From Thermohalobaculum sp038528605 (GTDB taxonomy: Bacteria; Pseudomonadota; Alphaproteobacteria; Rhodobacterales; Rhodobacteraceae), in contig JBCBEP010000038.1 of NCBI GenBank assembly GCA_038528605.1, forward strand, positions 1-28,521: DNA of 28,521 bases. Reading direction: 5' to 3'. Positions within the stretch are counted from its first letter, which is position 1; each line of letters starts with the position of its first letter. The notes under the pieces were generated by a model that saw only the letters and a program-made list of their open reading frames with translations, was not told the DNA's origin and did not search any database. The position numbers and the translations under genes were made by a program. Positions 1-7,091 of the stretch are shown one piece after another.

Positions 1-372
1 ATTCAAAGGTGGAAAATTCCAGCTCGCAACGGCCCGGATCTCGGGGGGAAGGTCAGCGGTGCGGTAATCCCATCTTGGTAGTCGAAGTTAGTTGAGGTCC
101 GTTGGTGGATCTGAGTTGCCGACCTGTTCCGGCAATGCAGCCGCAGTCTTCAAACACATCACACCCGACTCAACATGCCGAGGTGGCTGTGCCGCTGTTT
201 TCGGCATGGAAGCACGAGGCGATATCTGCATACCAAGATCTATCGCAGCTGTGGCGGTCCAGCTGGCTCCACGAGTGTGCCGTCTGGTTCGGCTCGGTTG
301 CCAGACCCCAATTTCCGCCCGACTGCGGCTGACACGTAAACGCATTGAGGGTTTCAGTGCGCCGCTCGGTGG
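1..372. other. Left-edge stretch of the mobile element, no intact gene
   Basis: I find no convincing gene here. Several overlapping frames stay open for 60-155 codons on both strands, but their amino acid composition (rich in Arg, Ser, Pro) and the lack of good ribosome binding sites suggest chance open frames. The first 80 bases contain a short open frame that could be the tail of a gene entering from the left, ending in ARISGGRSAVR before a stop near position 63. No recognised family is supported. Confidence 0.3.
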
Positions 373-618
373 TCAACCCATGTCTGGGCCATCATCGATC
401 TGGGCTGCAGACGCGGCGCCCTGCGCCAGTTCGTCGTTGAAGGCGTTCCGGACATCCCTCTTTCCGAGCGCATATCCTCTTACAAGGTCTGCTTTAGATC
501 CGCTGTGGCCACCAGCGATGAAGTATCGATACGCGTCGGAGATGAATGAAATCCTCTGAATTATCTCAAGATCGTCAAGGCCCGCCCCAAGGCCCTTCTC
601 AAAGAGCGCAAACTGAAC
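373..618 (-). pseudogene. Possible frameshifted small ORF, about 82 codons
   Basis: Read on the minus strand, this frame is open for 81 codons before a TGA at 373-375 and has a natural-looking composition, with pieces such as ISFISDAYRYFIAGGHSG and GYALGKRDVRNAFNDEL. It has no ATG, GTG or TTG start of its own. An ATG at 622-620 opens another frame (MSSVCAL, then a stop), and a single-base indel near 600 would join the two into one ORF of about 82 residues. I therefore read it as a possible broken gene. The family is not recognised. It could also be a chance open frame, since no homology can be tested here. Confidence 0.3.
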
Positions 619-758
619 TCATAAAAGCTTATCTACTTTACTCTTTTTCGCCTAACTTATTATCATGAGTAATATAATGAAATGCTACTTGTCGATTTTT
701 GTAGGCACATGAACGAGAATGAATTTTTATGAAGTTTTGGCACTGAGAGGCCAGTGAA
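619..758. other. AT-rich spacer
   Basis: This stretch of about 140 bases is much richer in A and T than the rest of the window, with TTTTT and AATATAATG-like runs. It holds only tiny open frames (for example MNENEFL and MKFWH). It may be a promoter region or a scar of older insertions. No clear -35/-10 pair at correct spacing was found. Confidence 0.35.
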
Positions 759-1136
759 ATGTACTTGGAGCATGATGTCATCAACAATGCGATGGAAATC
801 CGAGATGACGTCCAACGGCTTGATCCTGACCGCGCCGAGTGACGAGCAGCTCCGCAACCAGGAAAACCGCACAGAGCGGAAGACCGATGTCCGCGCCCAA
901 GGCTTAAGCGGGCGCGACTGGCCGACGGCGATCGAGGATATGTTCTTGCGCGCCGACTTAGGGGCATCGTGCCTCAATGCGCTCCGGTTCGCTTTCGGAT
1001 CCCAAAGATTAACCAAGTTTGGGGTGACGAGCGCTACGCCCGCAGGTTTCTCCACGATGAGCACTGCCGCCATCCCTATAAGGACCGGCTCTTCGCGATC
1101 TATCGCGACTACACCCTGAGGTGCTTCCGCCACTGA
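759..1136 (+). pseudogene. Probable gene remnant (interrupted)
   Basis: One frame begins with ATG at 759 behind GAGAGG and gives the natural-looking peptide MYLEHDVINNAMEIRDDVQR before a TGA at 840-842. The same frame reopens and ends at 1134-1136 with a tail containing NQVWGDERYARRFLHDEH and YKDRLFAIYRDYTLRCFRH, whose codons favour C or G at the third position, as in real genes of this genome. The middle (843-990) is arginine-rich and may belong to another frame. I read this as a decayed gene interrupted by a stop or frameshift. No family is recognised. A 121-codon open frame on the same strand also covers it, so which frame is ancestral remains open. Confidence 0.3.
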
Positions 1137-1304
1137 TCCGGAATGGGCGGCGTCGGCCAGCAGCGCGGTCGCTCCACGCCCACCCACATTCCCCTCAGTA
1201 ACCCCCTAGAACCCGCCAAGGGCGCCACCAACGCCTGTCCCGCTCACCCGCTGACGACCCACAGCAGTCGCCGCCCTTTCAGCGACACGGAGAAGGTGTG
1301 TCCG

Positions 1305-2642
1305 ATGATCAAACGACTACTCAACATCTTTCCCACGAGGCGCTTCGACCCCTCGAGGACTCTTGGGCGCTTACGCTCCCAATCGGCGAGCATCAGAGCC
1401 GACGCCCGCGAGGTCCTGGCGAAGGCAAGCAGCGCCGGCACCTCGACCGACTCCGTTGCGACGACCCTCGATGCCGCCGAGGGCGCGATGCAGGACATCG
1501 TCGCTCAGGCGCAGCAAGCGCTCGAAGGCCTCGCGACCAAGCGCGACGCCGCCGGCGGCTTCTACCGGCTTATCCAGGCGACCTATCAGACGTTCCGTCC
1601 CCCGAGGCTTACGGACTGGATGAACACGATCCTCGTGATCATCCCGTTCTGGGTCCTGGAGGGCGGGATGGCCGGGGCGATCCTGATCGCCGAGGGCCGC
1701 ATGGATGTCGTCGCGGGGCTCGGCTACGGACTGATCTTCGCGCTCGTGAACATCCTGCCCGGCGTGCTGATCGGCTATCTGCCGCTCCGCCATCTCGCCT
1801 ATCGCACACCGCTCGACGTGAGCGACCCGGACGCCGATCAGGGCCTCACCGCAAACACCCTGCTGATCCGTGGCTTGTCGGCCATCGGGCTCATCATCGG
1901 CCTTGCTGCCGAGGCGGTGCTCATCTTCGGCGCGGCCAGGCTGCGGGCACTCGGCAGCCACGACGGCGTCTTCGACTTCTCAGAGATCGGACTCTGGGAG
2001 ACCTTCGACGACAGCCTCGCGATCATCGTGGTCGTCATCGGGGTCTGCTCGGTGATCCTCGCGGTGATGAAGGGCTATAGCGGGCTCACGGACCCGATCC
2101 CCGGCTATGCGGAGGCCTATCTCTCCGCGACCGCCGATATCGATGACGCCGCCGAGGACATCGTCGACGAGGCCGAGGAGGCGATCGAGAAGCTCAGCGA
2201 GACGGCGCTCGATCAGGCCGAGGAGCGGATCGCGACCGCGAAGGAGCGGCCAACACACGCGTTCGACGCACTGAACGAGATCGCGGCCGATATCGACGCC
2301 CACAACGACGACGTCCGCACGGCGCAGGATGCCCAGCGGGCGCAGGCGAAGAAGCGGAGCGGCGTGGCCGGCTACGTCGCCAATGGCCGCTGCAAGCCCG
2401 CCATCGAGGATGAGCTGGCCGCGCTCGAGGCCCTGATCCTACCCGGCATCGACGACAAGATCGCGGCCCTCCGCAGTGAGCTGGGCGTCGATGTCATGCC
2501 TGCCGAGACGGCGGTCGCCAGCTTCGAAGCGACCCGCGAGCGCTGCCGCGCCGAGCTGCAGGCGGCCCTCGCCACCTTCCGGAACAGCGCCCCCAACCTC
2601 GATGCCCTCATAGATGAAGGAGTGTCCCATGACACGGTCTAA
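1305..2642 (+). CDS. Four-TM membrane protein with long coiled-coil tail
   Basis: The ATG at 1305 is chosen because GGAGAAGG lies 8 bases upstream; the frame is open further upstream but without a binding site. The 445-aa product has an Ala-rich helical N-terminus (about 20-85), then four hydrophobic segments (about 106-129, 134-159, 186-209, 236-255), then an acidic helical region (about 265-440) full of Glu, Asp and Ala with coiled-coil character (for example DDAAEDIVDEAEEAIEKL at 280-297). It is thus an inner-membrane protein with large helical parts that probably face the cytoplasm. Its last codons overlap the next gene, implying coupled translation. It begins the run of accessory genes that ends near 6603. 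I do not recognise the family. The layout loosely recalls scaffold or motor-stator-like proteins (4 TM plus long coil), but no motif proves this. Confidence 0.85.
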   Translation: MIKRLLNIFPTRRFDPSRTLGRLRSQSASIRADAREVLAKASSAGTSTDSVATTLDAAEGAMQDIVAQAQQALEGLATKRDAAGGFYRLIQATYQTFRPPRLTDWMNTILVIIPFWVLEGGMAGAILIAEGRMDVVAGLGYGLIFALVNILPGVLIGYLPLRHLAYRTPLDVSDPDADQGLTANTLLIRGLSAIGLIIGLAAEAVLIFGAARLRALGSHDGVFDFSEIGLWETFDDSLAIIVVVIGVCSVILAVMKGYSGLTDPIPGYAEAYLSATADIDDAAEDIVDEAEEAIEKLSETALDQAEERIATAKERPTHAFDALNEIAADIDAHNDDVRTAQDAQRAQAKKRSGVAGYVANGRCKPAIEDELAALEALILPGIDDKIAALRSELGVDVMPAETAVASFEATRERCRAELQAALATFRNSAPNLDALIDEGVSHDTV

Positions 2643-3531
2643 TCGCTCGTCCCGTTCCCGCTTCGGCCAGCGTGGCCGCCGCGGCAAGGGCAACAGCCGC
2701 TTGCTCAAGGGTTTTGCCGCAGCCGGCATGCTGGTCGCGACCCTCGGCGCCGGTGGCTACGGCCTCACCGAATACATGAAGATCGAGCAGATGGGCGCGA
2801 GCTTCTGCTATGCGCGCCCCGATCAGGCCGAGACCGCCGTCTTCCTCGACTACTCGGTGCACCGGAACATGTCCGACGCACAGCGCCGCGACATGATGAC
2901 GGCGCTCGAACGGGCCTATGACGCCCTGCCGGTCAACGGGCGGATCATGGTCTTCACGACCGCACGGGATACCGGCGGCTCCATCGCCCGCCCGGTCTAC
3001 GCGCAGTGCCGTCCGGCAGATACCGTCGGCGAGCAGGCCGCCATCGGGGCCCCCTCGAAGCCTCGGCCGAATATCGAGCGCATCGCCGAGGATGCTCGTG
3101 CGGCCTTCCGGGGCCAGCTCGACCGGATCCTCGCCGATAGCCACGATACGGCCAAGGCCGCGCAGGAGAGCCCGCTGCTGGCCAACCTACAGGCCATCTC
3201 GCGCTATCCGGGGTTCCAGGGCCGCGACCGGGCCTTCGTCTGGCTCTCGGACGGGATCGAGAACTCGGAGACGGCCCAGTTCTGCCAGGTGAAGGGCGAC
3301 ATGCCGCGGGCGGCCACGTTCATGCAGCGCCCGGCCTTCAACGCGGTGGCGCCCGACAGCCTGACGGGTGTCACTGCGACACTCCTGCTGGTCGAGACCA
3401 TCCCGCTGCCGAGCCCGAGCCTCGCCTTCTGCACCCATGACGAGATGCGGGCCTGGTGGCCCGATTACCTCCGGCTCAACGGCGCCGAGCGCGTCCGCCT
3501 AGAGCGACTGCGCCGGGTCAACGGTTCCTGA
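2629..3531 (+). CDS. Membrane-anchored or exported vWA-like protein
   Basis: The start is the ATG at 2629, 14 bases inside the preceding gene, with AAGGAG at 2616-2621. The 300-aa protein has a very basic N-terminus (1-27), one hydrophobic segment (about 28-46), and then a soluble domain that should lie outside the inner membrane. That domain has the pattern of a degenerate von Willebrand factor A fold: a first strand ending in VFLDYS (71-76, in place of DxSxS), a helix with MSDAQRRDMMTALERAYDAL, an SPLLANLQAISR element (181-192) at the third MIDAS position, and a strand FVWLSDGIENS (203-213). Four Cys residues (60, 127, 219, 268) could form disulfides. vWA domains usually mediate protein contacts, here perhaps with the upstream membrane protein. 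The vWA call is my reading of the motifs and has not been checked by search. Confidence 0.8.
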   Translation: MTRSNRSSRSRFGQRGRRGKGNSRLLKGFAAAGMLVATLGAGGYGLTEYMKIEQMGASFCYARPDQAETAVFLDYSVHRNMSDAQRRDMMTALERAYDALPVNGRIMVFTTARDTGGSIARPVYAQCRPADTVGEQAAIGAPSKPRPNIERIAEDARAAFRGQLDRILADSHDTAKAAQESPLLANLQAISRYPGFQGRDRAFVWLSDGIENSETAQFCQVKGDMPRAATFMQRPAFNAVAPDSLTGVTATLLLVETIPLPSPSLAFCTHDEMRAWWPDYLRLNGAERVRLERLRRVNGS

Positions 3532-3550
3532 GCCTCACCCACGTCGCTCA

Positions 3551-3571
3551 GCGGGCGGTGCTATCGCCCGC
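3551..3571 (+). terminator. Hairpin between the vWA-like and SMR-like genes
   Basis: Arms GCGGGCG (3551-3557) and CGCCCGC (3565-3571) form a perfect 7-bp GC stem with a 7-base loop, followed by the pyrimidine-rich TTGCCTCTTCCCTCTT. It lies 20 bases after the stop of the vWA-like gene. The lack of a clean T-run makes it a weak or partial terminator at best, or an mRNA stability element that sets different levels for the two halves of the operon. Confidence 0.4.
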
Positions 3572-3601
3572 TTGCCTCTTCCCTCTTGTGGAGTGACTGC
3601 C

Positions 3602-3946
3602 ATGAAGACACTCGTCGATCTCACCACGCTCTGCCTCGTGGGTGCTGCCGGGGCCGGCTTCGCCGGGTCCACCTGGGCGTTCCGGAAGTCCATCGATACT
3701 GGCGACCATCGCTGGCTCGTGGGGGCGATTTCGCTTCTAGTGCTGAGCTACATCCCGTTCCTGACGCTGCTCGGCCAGTCGATGTCGGCCACGATCGTGG
3801 CCACCAGCATGATGAGCCAGATCATCGCGCTAACCGTGGCCTTCACCGTCTATGGCGAACCCATCACGCTGGCGCGGGGTTGCGGGCTAGTCGCGGCCCT
3901 GATCGCTGTCATCGCCTTCGCCCTGCCCACATCGGCCAAAGGCTGA
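3602..3946 (+). CDS. Small four-TM protein, SMR/DMT-like
   Basis: The ATG at 3602 follows TGGAGTGA at good distance, so I chose it over an in-frame start ten codons upstream. The 114-aa protein is almost all hydrophobic with four predicted membrane segments (about 4-24, 38-58, 60-82, 92-108). The second half, ending in FTVYGEPITLARGCGLVAAL, resembles the repeat unit of the drug/metabolite transporter superfamily (SMR or half of an EamA protein), in which a GE pair precedes the last helix. Proteins of this size work as dimers exporting small cations or metabolites. The conserved membrane Glu of true SMR exporters (E14 in EmrE) is not seen in the first helix, so multidrug export is doubtful. 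Its place between the vWA-like and ATPase genes suggests a role in the same unit. Confidence 0.8.
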   Translation: MKTLVDLTTLCLVGAAGAGFAGSTWAFRKSIDTGDHRWLVGAISLLVLSYIPFLTLLGQSMSATIVATSMMSQIIALTVAFTVYGEPITLARGCGLVAALIAVIAFALPTSAKG

Positions 3947-3957
3947 GGGTCAGCGCG

Positions 3958-4239
3958 ATGTCTCACCCCACCAAGCCGGGCGGTCTTGCGGGACCGCTCA
4001 ACGGCCTTTCCATCGGCCTCAGCCTCGTTGCCATGGTGCTGCTGGCGCCAAGGCTCTTCCCGTTGGTCGAAGACGCAGTCTGGCAGGAGCTGCACAGCCT
4101 CTATGCGCCCTCGACAGCGCGGCTCCGCTTCTGGGGGGCCGAGATCGCCAGCTGGCCGCTCACCTACTTCGCCGCGCGCATGCTGATCATGGCCGGCTTC
4201 ATGGCGCTCTCCCTCGCCATTGCCCGGCGCCGGATGTGA
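3958..4239 (+). CDS. Small two-TM protein preceding the VirD4-like ATPase
   Basis: The ATG at 3958 begins 11 bases after the previous stop, and the preceding GAGGGT provides a ribosome binding site. The 93-aa product has two hydrophobic segments (about 14-36 and 67-88) separated by about 30 residues, and ends in a basic ARRRM tail. The second segment precedes the positive tail, so both ends probably lie in the cytoplasm and the loop in the periplasm. This is the shape of the N-terminal membrane domain of VirD4/TraG coupling proteins, and the next gene, 25 bases away, is a VirD4-like ATPase lacking such a domain. It may therefore supply the membrane anchor as a separate polypeptide. That is inference, and no family signature is recognised. 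Confidence 0.75.
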   Translation: MSHPTKPGGLAGPLNGLSIGLSLVAMVLLAPRLFPLVEDAVWQELHSLYAPSTARLRFWGAEIASWPLTYFAARMLIMAGFMALSLAIARRRM

Positions 4240-4264
4240 AGCGCTGAGCAATGAGGAAACGCCT

Positions 4265-5878
4265 ATGAGCATCGACCTCGAAGCCGATCGCTTCGGCTCG
4301 GCGGGCTTCGCCAACTATGCGATGCGCAAGCGCGCCGGGCTCTATCGCCGGGAAGGCGCCTATATCGGCCATGATGCCGCGAACCGCGCCTGCTATGCGG
4401 GCGGTCAGTCCGCCATCCTGCTTTGCGGTGGCGCGCGGAGCCTGAAGGGCTCGGTCGTCATGCCCTGGCTGGTCGACACGTATCTCCGCGACGGCGATCG
4501 CCTGCCGCATATCATCGCGCTCGATCTCAAGCGGCAGGACACCGTCGTCTCCTCCCTTCAGGTCCGGCAGGGCCGCCACGGCTTCTACTACAATCCACGC
4601 CAAGCCGCGGGGATGCCGTCCCATCGTATGAATCCCTGCGAGCACTTCACACCAAGCTCGCCGACGCTCGTCGCCGACGCGCTCCTCTTCGCCCAGAACT
4701 GGATCCCCAACACCGATCCGCGAGCCGCGTACTTCGAGGGCATGGCGCAGAAGCTGGTGACCGCGGCCATCGTCACCGAGACCCGCGAGACCGGCTTCGT
4801 CACTTTGCCCACCCTTGCAGACCGCATTGCGGGTCTCGGTGGCCTCAGCGAGGCCTGGCTCTCCTTCGAGCATGCCATCTCCTGCCAGCCCGAGCCTCAG
4901 ATCAACGAGGTGGCGGGTCAGCTGCAGGAGCTGCGCGCGAAGGACAGCGACAGCGGCGGCTGGGCCGGCATCAAGAACGAGATCGCCCGCAGCTTCTCCC
5001 CCATCATGGATGCCCAGATCCGCGCCTCGCTCTCCGCGCCCTTCGATCTCTCCTTCCAGCGTCTCACCGAGGACGACTGCCCGCCCTGCATGGTCTCGAT
5101 CATGGAGGACCTCGAGTTCGCCGAGACGACGGCGCCAGTGATCCGCGCGATCTTCACGGCGGCCCTTATTGCCAAGCGGCGCGCCCCGATGACCGCCCGG
5201 CCGCAGTTCTGGTGCCTGAACGAGATCGCCCACTTCCCATGGCCGATGGCGGAATCCCTCGCGACCATCAGCGCCGGGTTTGAGATCCGCACGGCGTATG
5301 TGGTGCAGTCCTCCCGACAGCTCGACAATCTGAAGAAGGGCGCGAGCACCGTCATCCCGCAATCGTGCGGGGTGCACATCTATCTCGGCACCCGTTCGGT
5401 GGAGCAGGCAAGCCTGATCTCCCGCCAGCTCGGCCGCACCACCCTTGCCTACAACGATACCGCAGCCCAAGAGCGCGCGCGGGCTGCCGGCTCCAAGGCC
5501 ATGCTCGATGCGATGATGGGTGGCGATCCCTTCGCCGCTGCTCTGGAGGTCGCCCATCAGGATCGGCTCGCCCAGCACAAGTCCAAGATGGCGCGCGATC
5601 TCAGGAGCCCTGACGAGGTGCTGAACACCGATATGGGCCAGGCCTATGTCTTCATGCCCGGTGTCCTCGAAAAGCCCTTCCTCACGCGGATCCCGCCCTA
5701 CTGGCAGCGCCGGGATCTTGCCGGGGCCTATCTCGGCGATCCGTTCCACTCGAAGCCCGGCACCGTCGAGATCGCCACCCGCTGGGGTCAGCGCCACCGC
5801 ACCGTCATCACCGAAGCCGCCCCCCGCCACCGCGGGATTGGCCCCAGTACCGCGAGAGCGGCCTGTAGTCCTACGTGA
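4265..5878 (+). CDS. VirD4/TraG-like ATPase, no TM domain, altered Walker motifs
   Basis: The ATG at 4265 follows GAGGAAA by 5 bases; upstream in-frame starts overlap the preceding gene. The 537-aa protein matches the order of the type IV coupling protein (TraG/VirD4) ATPase core: a P-loop region ILLCGGARSLKGSVVMPWLV (51-70), IALDLKRQD (84-92) where coupling proteins have DxKGE, an all-alpha-like insert (about 130-260), a Walker B region FWCLNEIAHFPWP (315-327), and QSSRQLDNL (348-356) as the sensor strand. Two points are odd. The P-loop has Leu where the Gly before the Lys is expected (GGARSLKG), and Walker B has Asn in place of Asp (LNE for LDE), which could weaken hydrolysis. There is also no N-terminal membrane segment. 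Coupling proteins pump DNA or proteins into secretion channels, but no relaxase or VirB-type gene is nearby, so its substrate is unknown. Its neighbours are membrane proteins upstream and two small soluble proteins downstream. Confidence 0.8.
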   Translation: MSIDLEADRFGSAGFANYAMRKRAGLYRREGAYIGHDAANRACYAGGQSAILLCGGARSLKGSVVMPWLVDTYLRDGDRLPHIIALDLKRQDTVVSSLQVRQGRHGFYYNPRQAAGMPSHRMNPCEHFTPSSPTLVADALLFAQNWIPNTDPRAAYFEGMAQKLVTAAIVTETRETGFVTLPTLADRIAGLGGLSEAWLSFEHAISCQPEPQINEVAGQLQELRAKDSDSGGWAGIKNEIARSFSPIMDAQIRASLSAPFDLSFQRLTEDDCPPCMVSIMEDLEFAETTAPVIRAIFTAALIAKRRAPMTARPQFWCLNEIAHFPWPMAESLATISAGFEIRTAYVVQSSRQLDNLKKGASTVIPQSCGVHIYLGTRSVEQASLISRQLGRTTLAYNDTAAQERARAAGSKAMLDAMMGGDPFAAALEVAHQDRLAQHKSKMARDLRSPDEVLNTDMGQAYVFMPGVLEKPFLTRIPPYWQRRDLAGAYLGDPFHSKPGTVEIATRWGQRHRTVITEAAPRHRGIGPSTARAACSPT

Positions 5879-5891
5879 AAGGACATCGCCC

Positions 5892-6245
5892 ATGACAAAG
5901 CCCAACAACTTCCCGCGGGAGGGGCTGCATACGCCTGTGACCAGCGAGGCCATCAAGCGGCTCGAGGCCGAGCGGCCCACGCTGAACGTGGATCTTCACT
6001 ACACCATCGGCGGGACGATCGAGGCCGAGGTGCACTCGAACGCCAATGCCGAGCGCGAGGCCGCCATCACGGCCGGCTCTCGGCGCCTGCAGGCGAGCAC
6101 CGCCCTCCTGCGCGGGGACTTCGAGCACGAGAACAGCCGCATCCGCGCGGCCTTCGTCCGCGCCCTCTATGTCCGCGAGCAGCAGGCACTGACGAAGCAA
6201 TGGAAGGGCCGCACGCGGACCAGGTCCCGCACCCGTTCCCGCTAA
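5892..6245 (+). CDS. Hypothetical protein with Arg-rich tail
   Basis: The ATG at 5892 lies 13 bases after the ATPase gene, behind a GAAAGGACA binding site. The 117-aa soluble protein has a mixed beta-type middle (LNVDLHYTIGGTIEAEVHSN, 31-50), a helical part (about 55-105) and a strongly basic end (GRTRTRSRTRSR). Such a tail suits binding to nucleic acid or to the membrane surface. Its position makes it a likely partner of the ATPase. I do not recognise a family. Confidence 0.75.
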   Translation: MTKPNNFPREGLHTPVTSEAIKRLEAERPTLNVDLHYTIGGTIEAEVHSNANAEREAAITAGSRRLQASTALLRGDFEHENSRIRAAFVRALYVREQQALTKQWKGRTRTRSRTRSR

Positions 6246-6285
6246 TCACCCCCCCCCAGCAGCACCGAGAGAGAGGAAGACACCC

Positions 6286-6603
6286 ATGTGCGACGACCAG
6301 CAGAAGCCGAAGCCGATCGAGACCCATCGCGACGGACGCGTGACCGCCGCCATCTGGGCCAACCAGGGCGAGCACGGGCCCATCTACAACACCACGCTCA
6401 CCTACAGCTATCAGGACAAGGACGGGAACTGGCGCGACACGCACAGCATCCCAGGCAACCAGCTTTTGAAGGCGTCCCGCCTCGCCGAGATGGCCTATGC
6501 CTCCGTCGGCCGCCTCAAGGAGCAGGATCGCGCCACCTACGTCGATCAGCAGCGAAACAGCGCCGAGCACGCCCACAGTAAAGACCGCGGCCCCGCGCGC
6601 TGA
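6286..6603 (+). CDS. Small plasmid/island-type hypothetical protein
   Basis: The ATG at 6286 follows AGAGAGGAAG. The 105-aa product has the pattern RDGRVTAAIWANQGEHGPIY, then a strand pair (NTTLTYSYQDKDGNWRDTHS), then a helix (LLKASRLAEMAYASVG). This strand-strand-helix order with 'IW.N.GE.GP.Y' is familiar from small uncharacterised proteins on plasmids and integrative elements. The layout resembles single-strand DNA binding folds of the PC4 type, but that is only an impression. A run of nine C (6249-6257) lies upstream of its binding site. It is the last gene of the first block, and its stop codon overlaps an inverted repeat. Confidence 0.75.
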   Translation: MCDDQQKPKPIETHRDGRVTAAIWANQGEHGPIYNTTLTYSYQDKDGNWRDTHSIPGNQLLKASRLAEMAYASVGRLKEQDRATYVDQQRNSAEHAHSKDRGPAR

Positions 6604-6622
6604 CTTGCCAAAACAGCAAGTC
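6602..6622 (+). repeat. Inverted repeat at gene end (operator or hairpin)
   Basis: Perfect 7-bp arms GACTTGC (6602-6608) and GCAAGTC (6616-6622) flank the loop CAAAACA. The repeat begins in the stop codon of the upstream gene and lies just before the promoter of the recombinase unit. No T-run follows, so it is not a standard terminator. It may be an operator or an mRNA hairpin. Confidence 0.4.
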
Positions 6623-6630
6623 GAAAGCTC

Positions 6631-6659
6631 TTCACAAGAACAAAAATCTCAGGTAATGT
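6631..6659 (+). promoter_or_regulatory. Candidate promoter of the recombinase unit
   Basis: TTCACA (6631-6636) matches the -35 consensus at 5 of 6 positions, and TAATGT (6654-6659) is a weak -10 element. The spacing is exactly 17 bases. The -10 element abuts the LexA-type box, so a bound repressor would block RNA polymerase. The -10 is poor, and the support comes mainly from spacing and context. Confidence 0.45.
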
Positions 6660-6672
6660 TCCGGTATTGTTC
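6658..6672 (+). promoter_or_regulatory. LexA (SOS) box, GTTC-N7-GTTC
   Basis: The sequence GTTCCGGTATTGTTC is an exact match to the alphaproteobacterial LexA operator GTTC-N7-GTTC, which differs from the enterobacterial palindrome. It lies directly upstream of the 125-aa gene and the recombinase and overlaps the start region of the candidate promoter. This predicts repression by LexA and induction of the recombinase unit by DNA damage. The element is seen directly; its function is inferred from the known consensus. Confidence 0.7.
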
Positions 6673-6717
6673 TCACTCGTGAAGAAGAAAGGGAGTGCAA
6701 ACGGAAAGGAGTTTGAC

Positions 6718-7091
6718 GTGAAGAAAGATATTGGGGCCGGTGCGCCCGAGACCTTCGCCAAGGCCGCGGGCATGGCGGCCAGTAGCATTGCTGGCGGCGG
6801 GCGCCGCAAGGTGCTGGAGGTCGATCTCGACCAGTTCCAGCATCGGCTCGACAGCGCCGGGATGACCGAGGCGCAAAGGACCGAGTACCTGCAGCTCGTC
6901 TGGTCCATCGTGCTGCAATTCGTCGATCTCGGCTATCAGCTCCACCCCGTCCAACAAAGCTGTGGACAGCTTGGGGAGACCGAGCCCAACGGCGTCCCGT
7001 CCGTGCTGGATGCGGTAGAATGCTCGGAGCCATCCGACAGGAGACCGACCCCGAACGCCGCCCCGGAGCGCGTGGCAGAAAGAGAGACCCC

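Noticed and set aside
4199..5980. Long minus-strand open frame (593 codons) opposite the VirD4-like gene
   Set aside because: It is the mirror frame of a GC-rich gene with clear motifs on the plus strand. Its composition is Gly/Arg/His-rich and it has no family signature.
6249..6257. Run of nine C as a possible phase-variation tract
   Set aside because: It lies upstream of the ribosome binding site and not in a coding frame or between promoter elements. One such run in GC-rich DNA is weak evidence.
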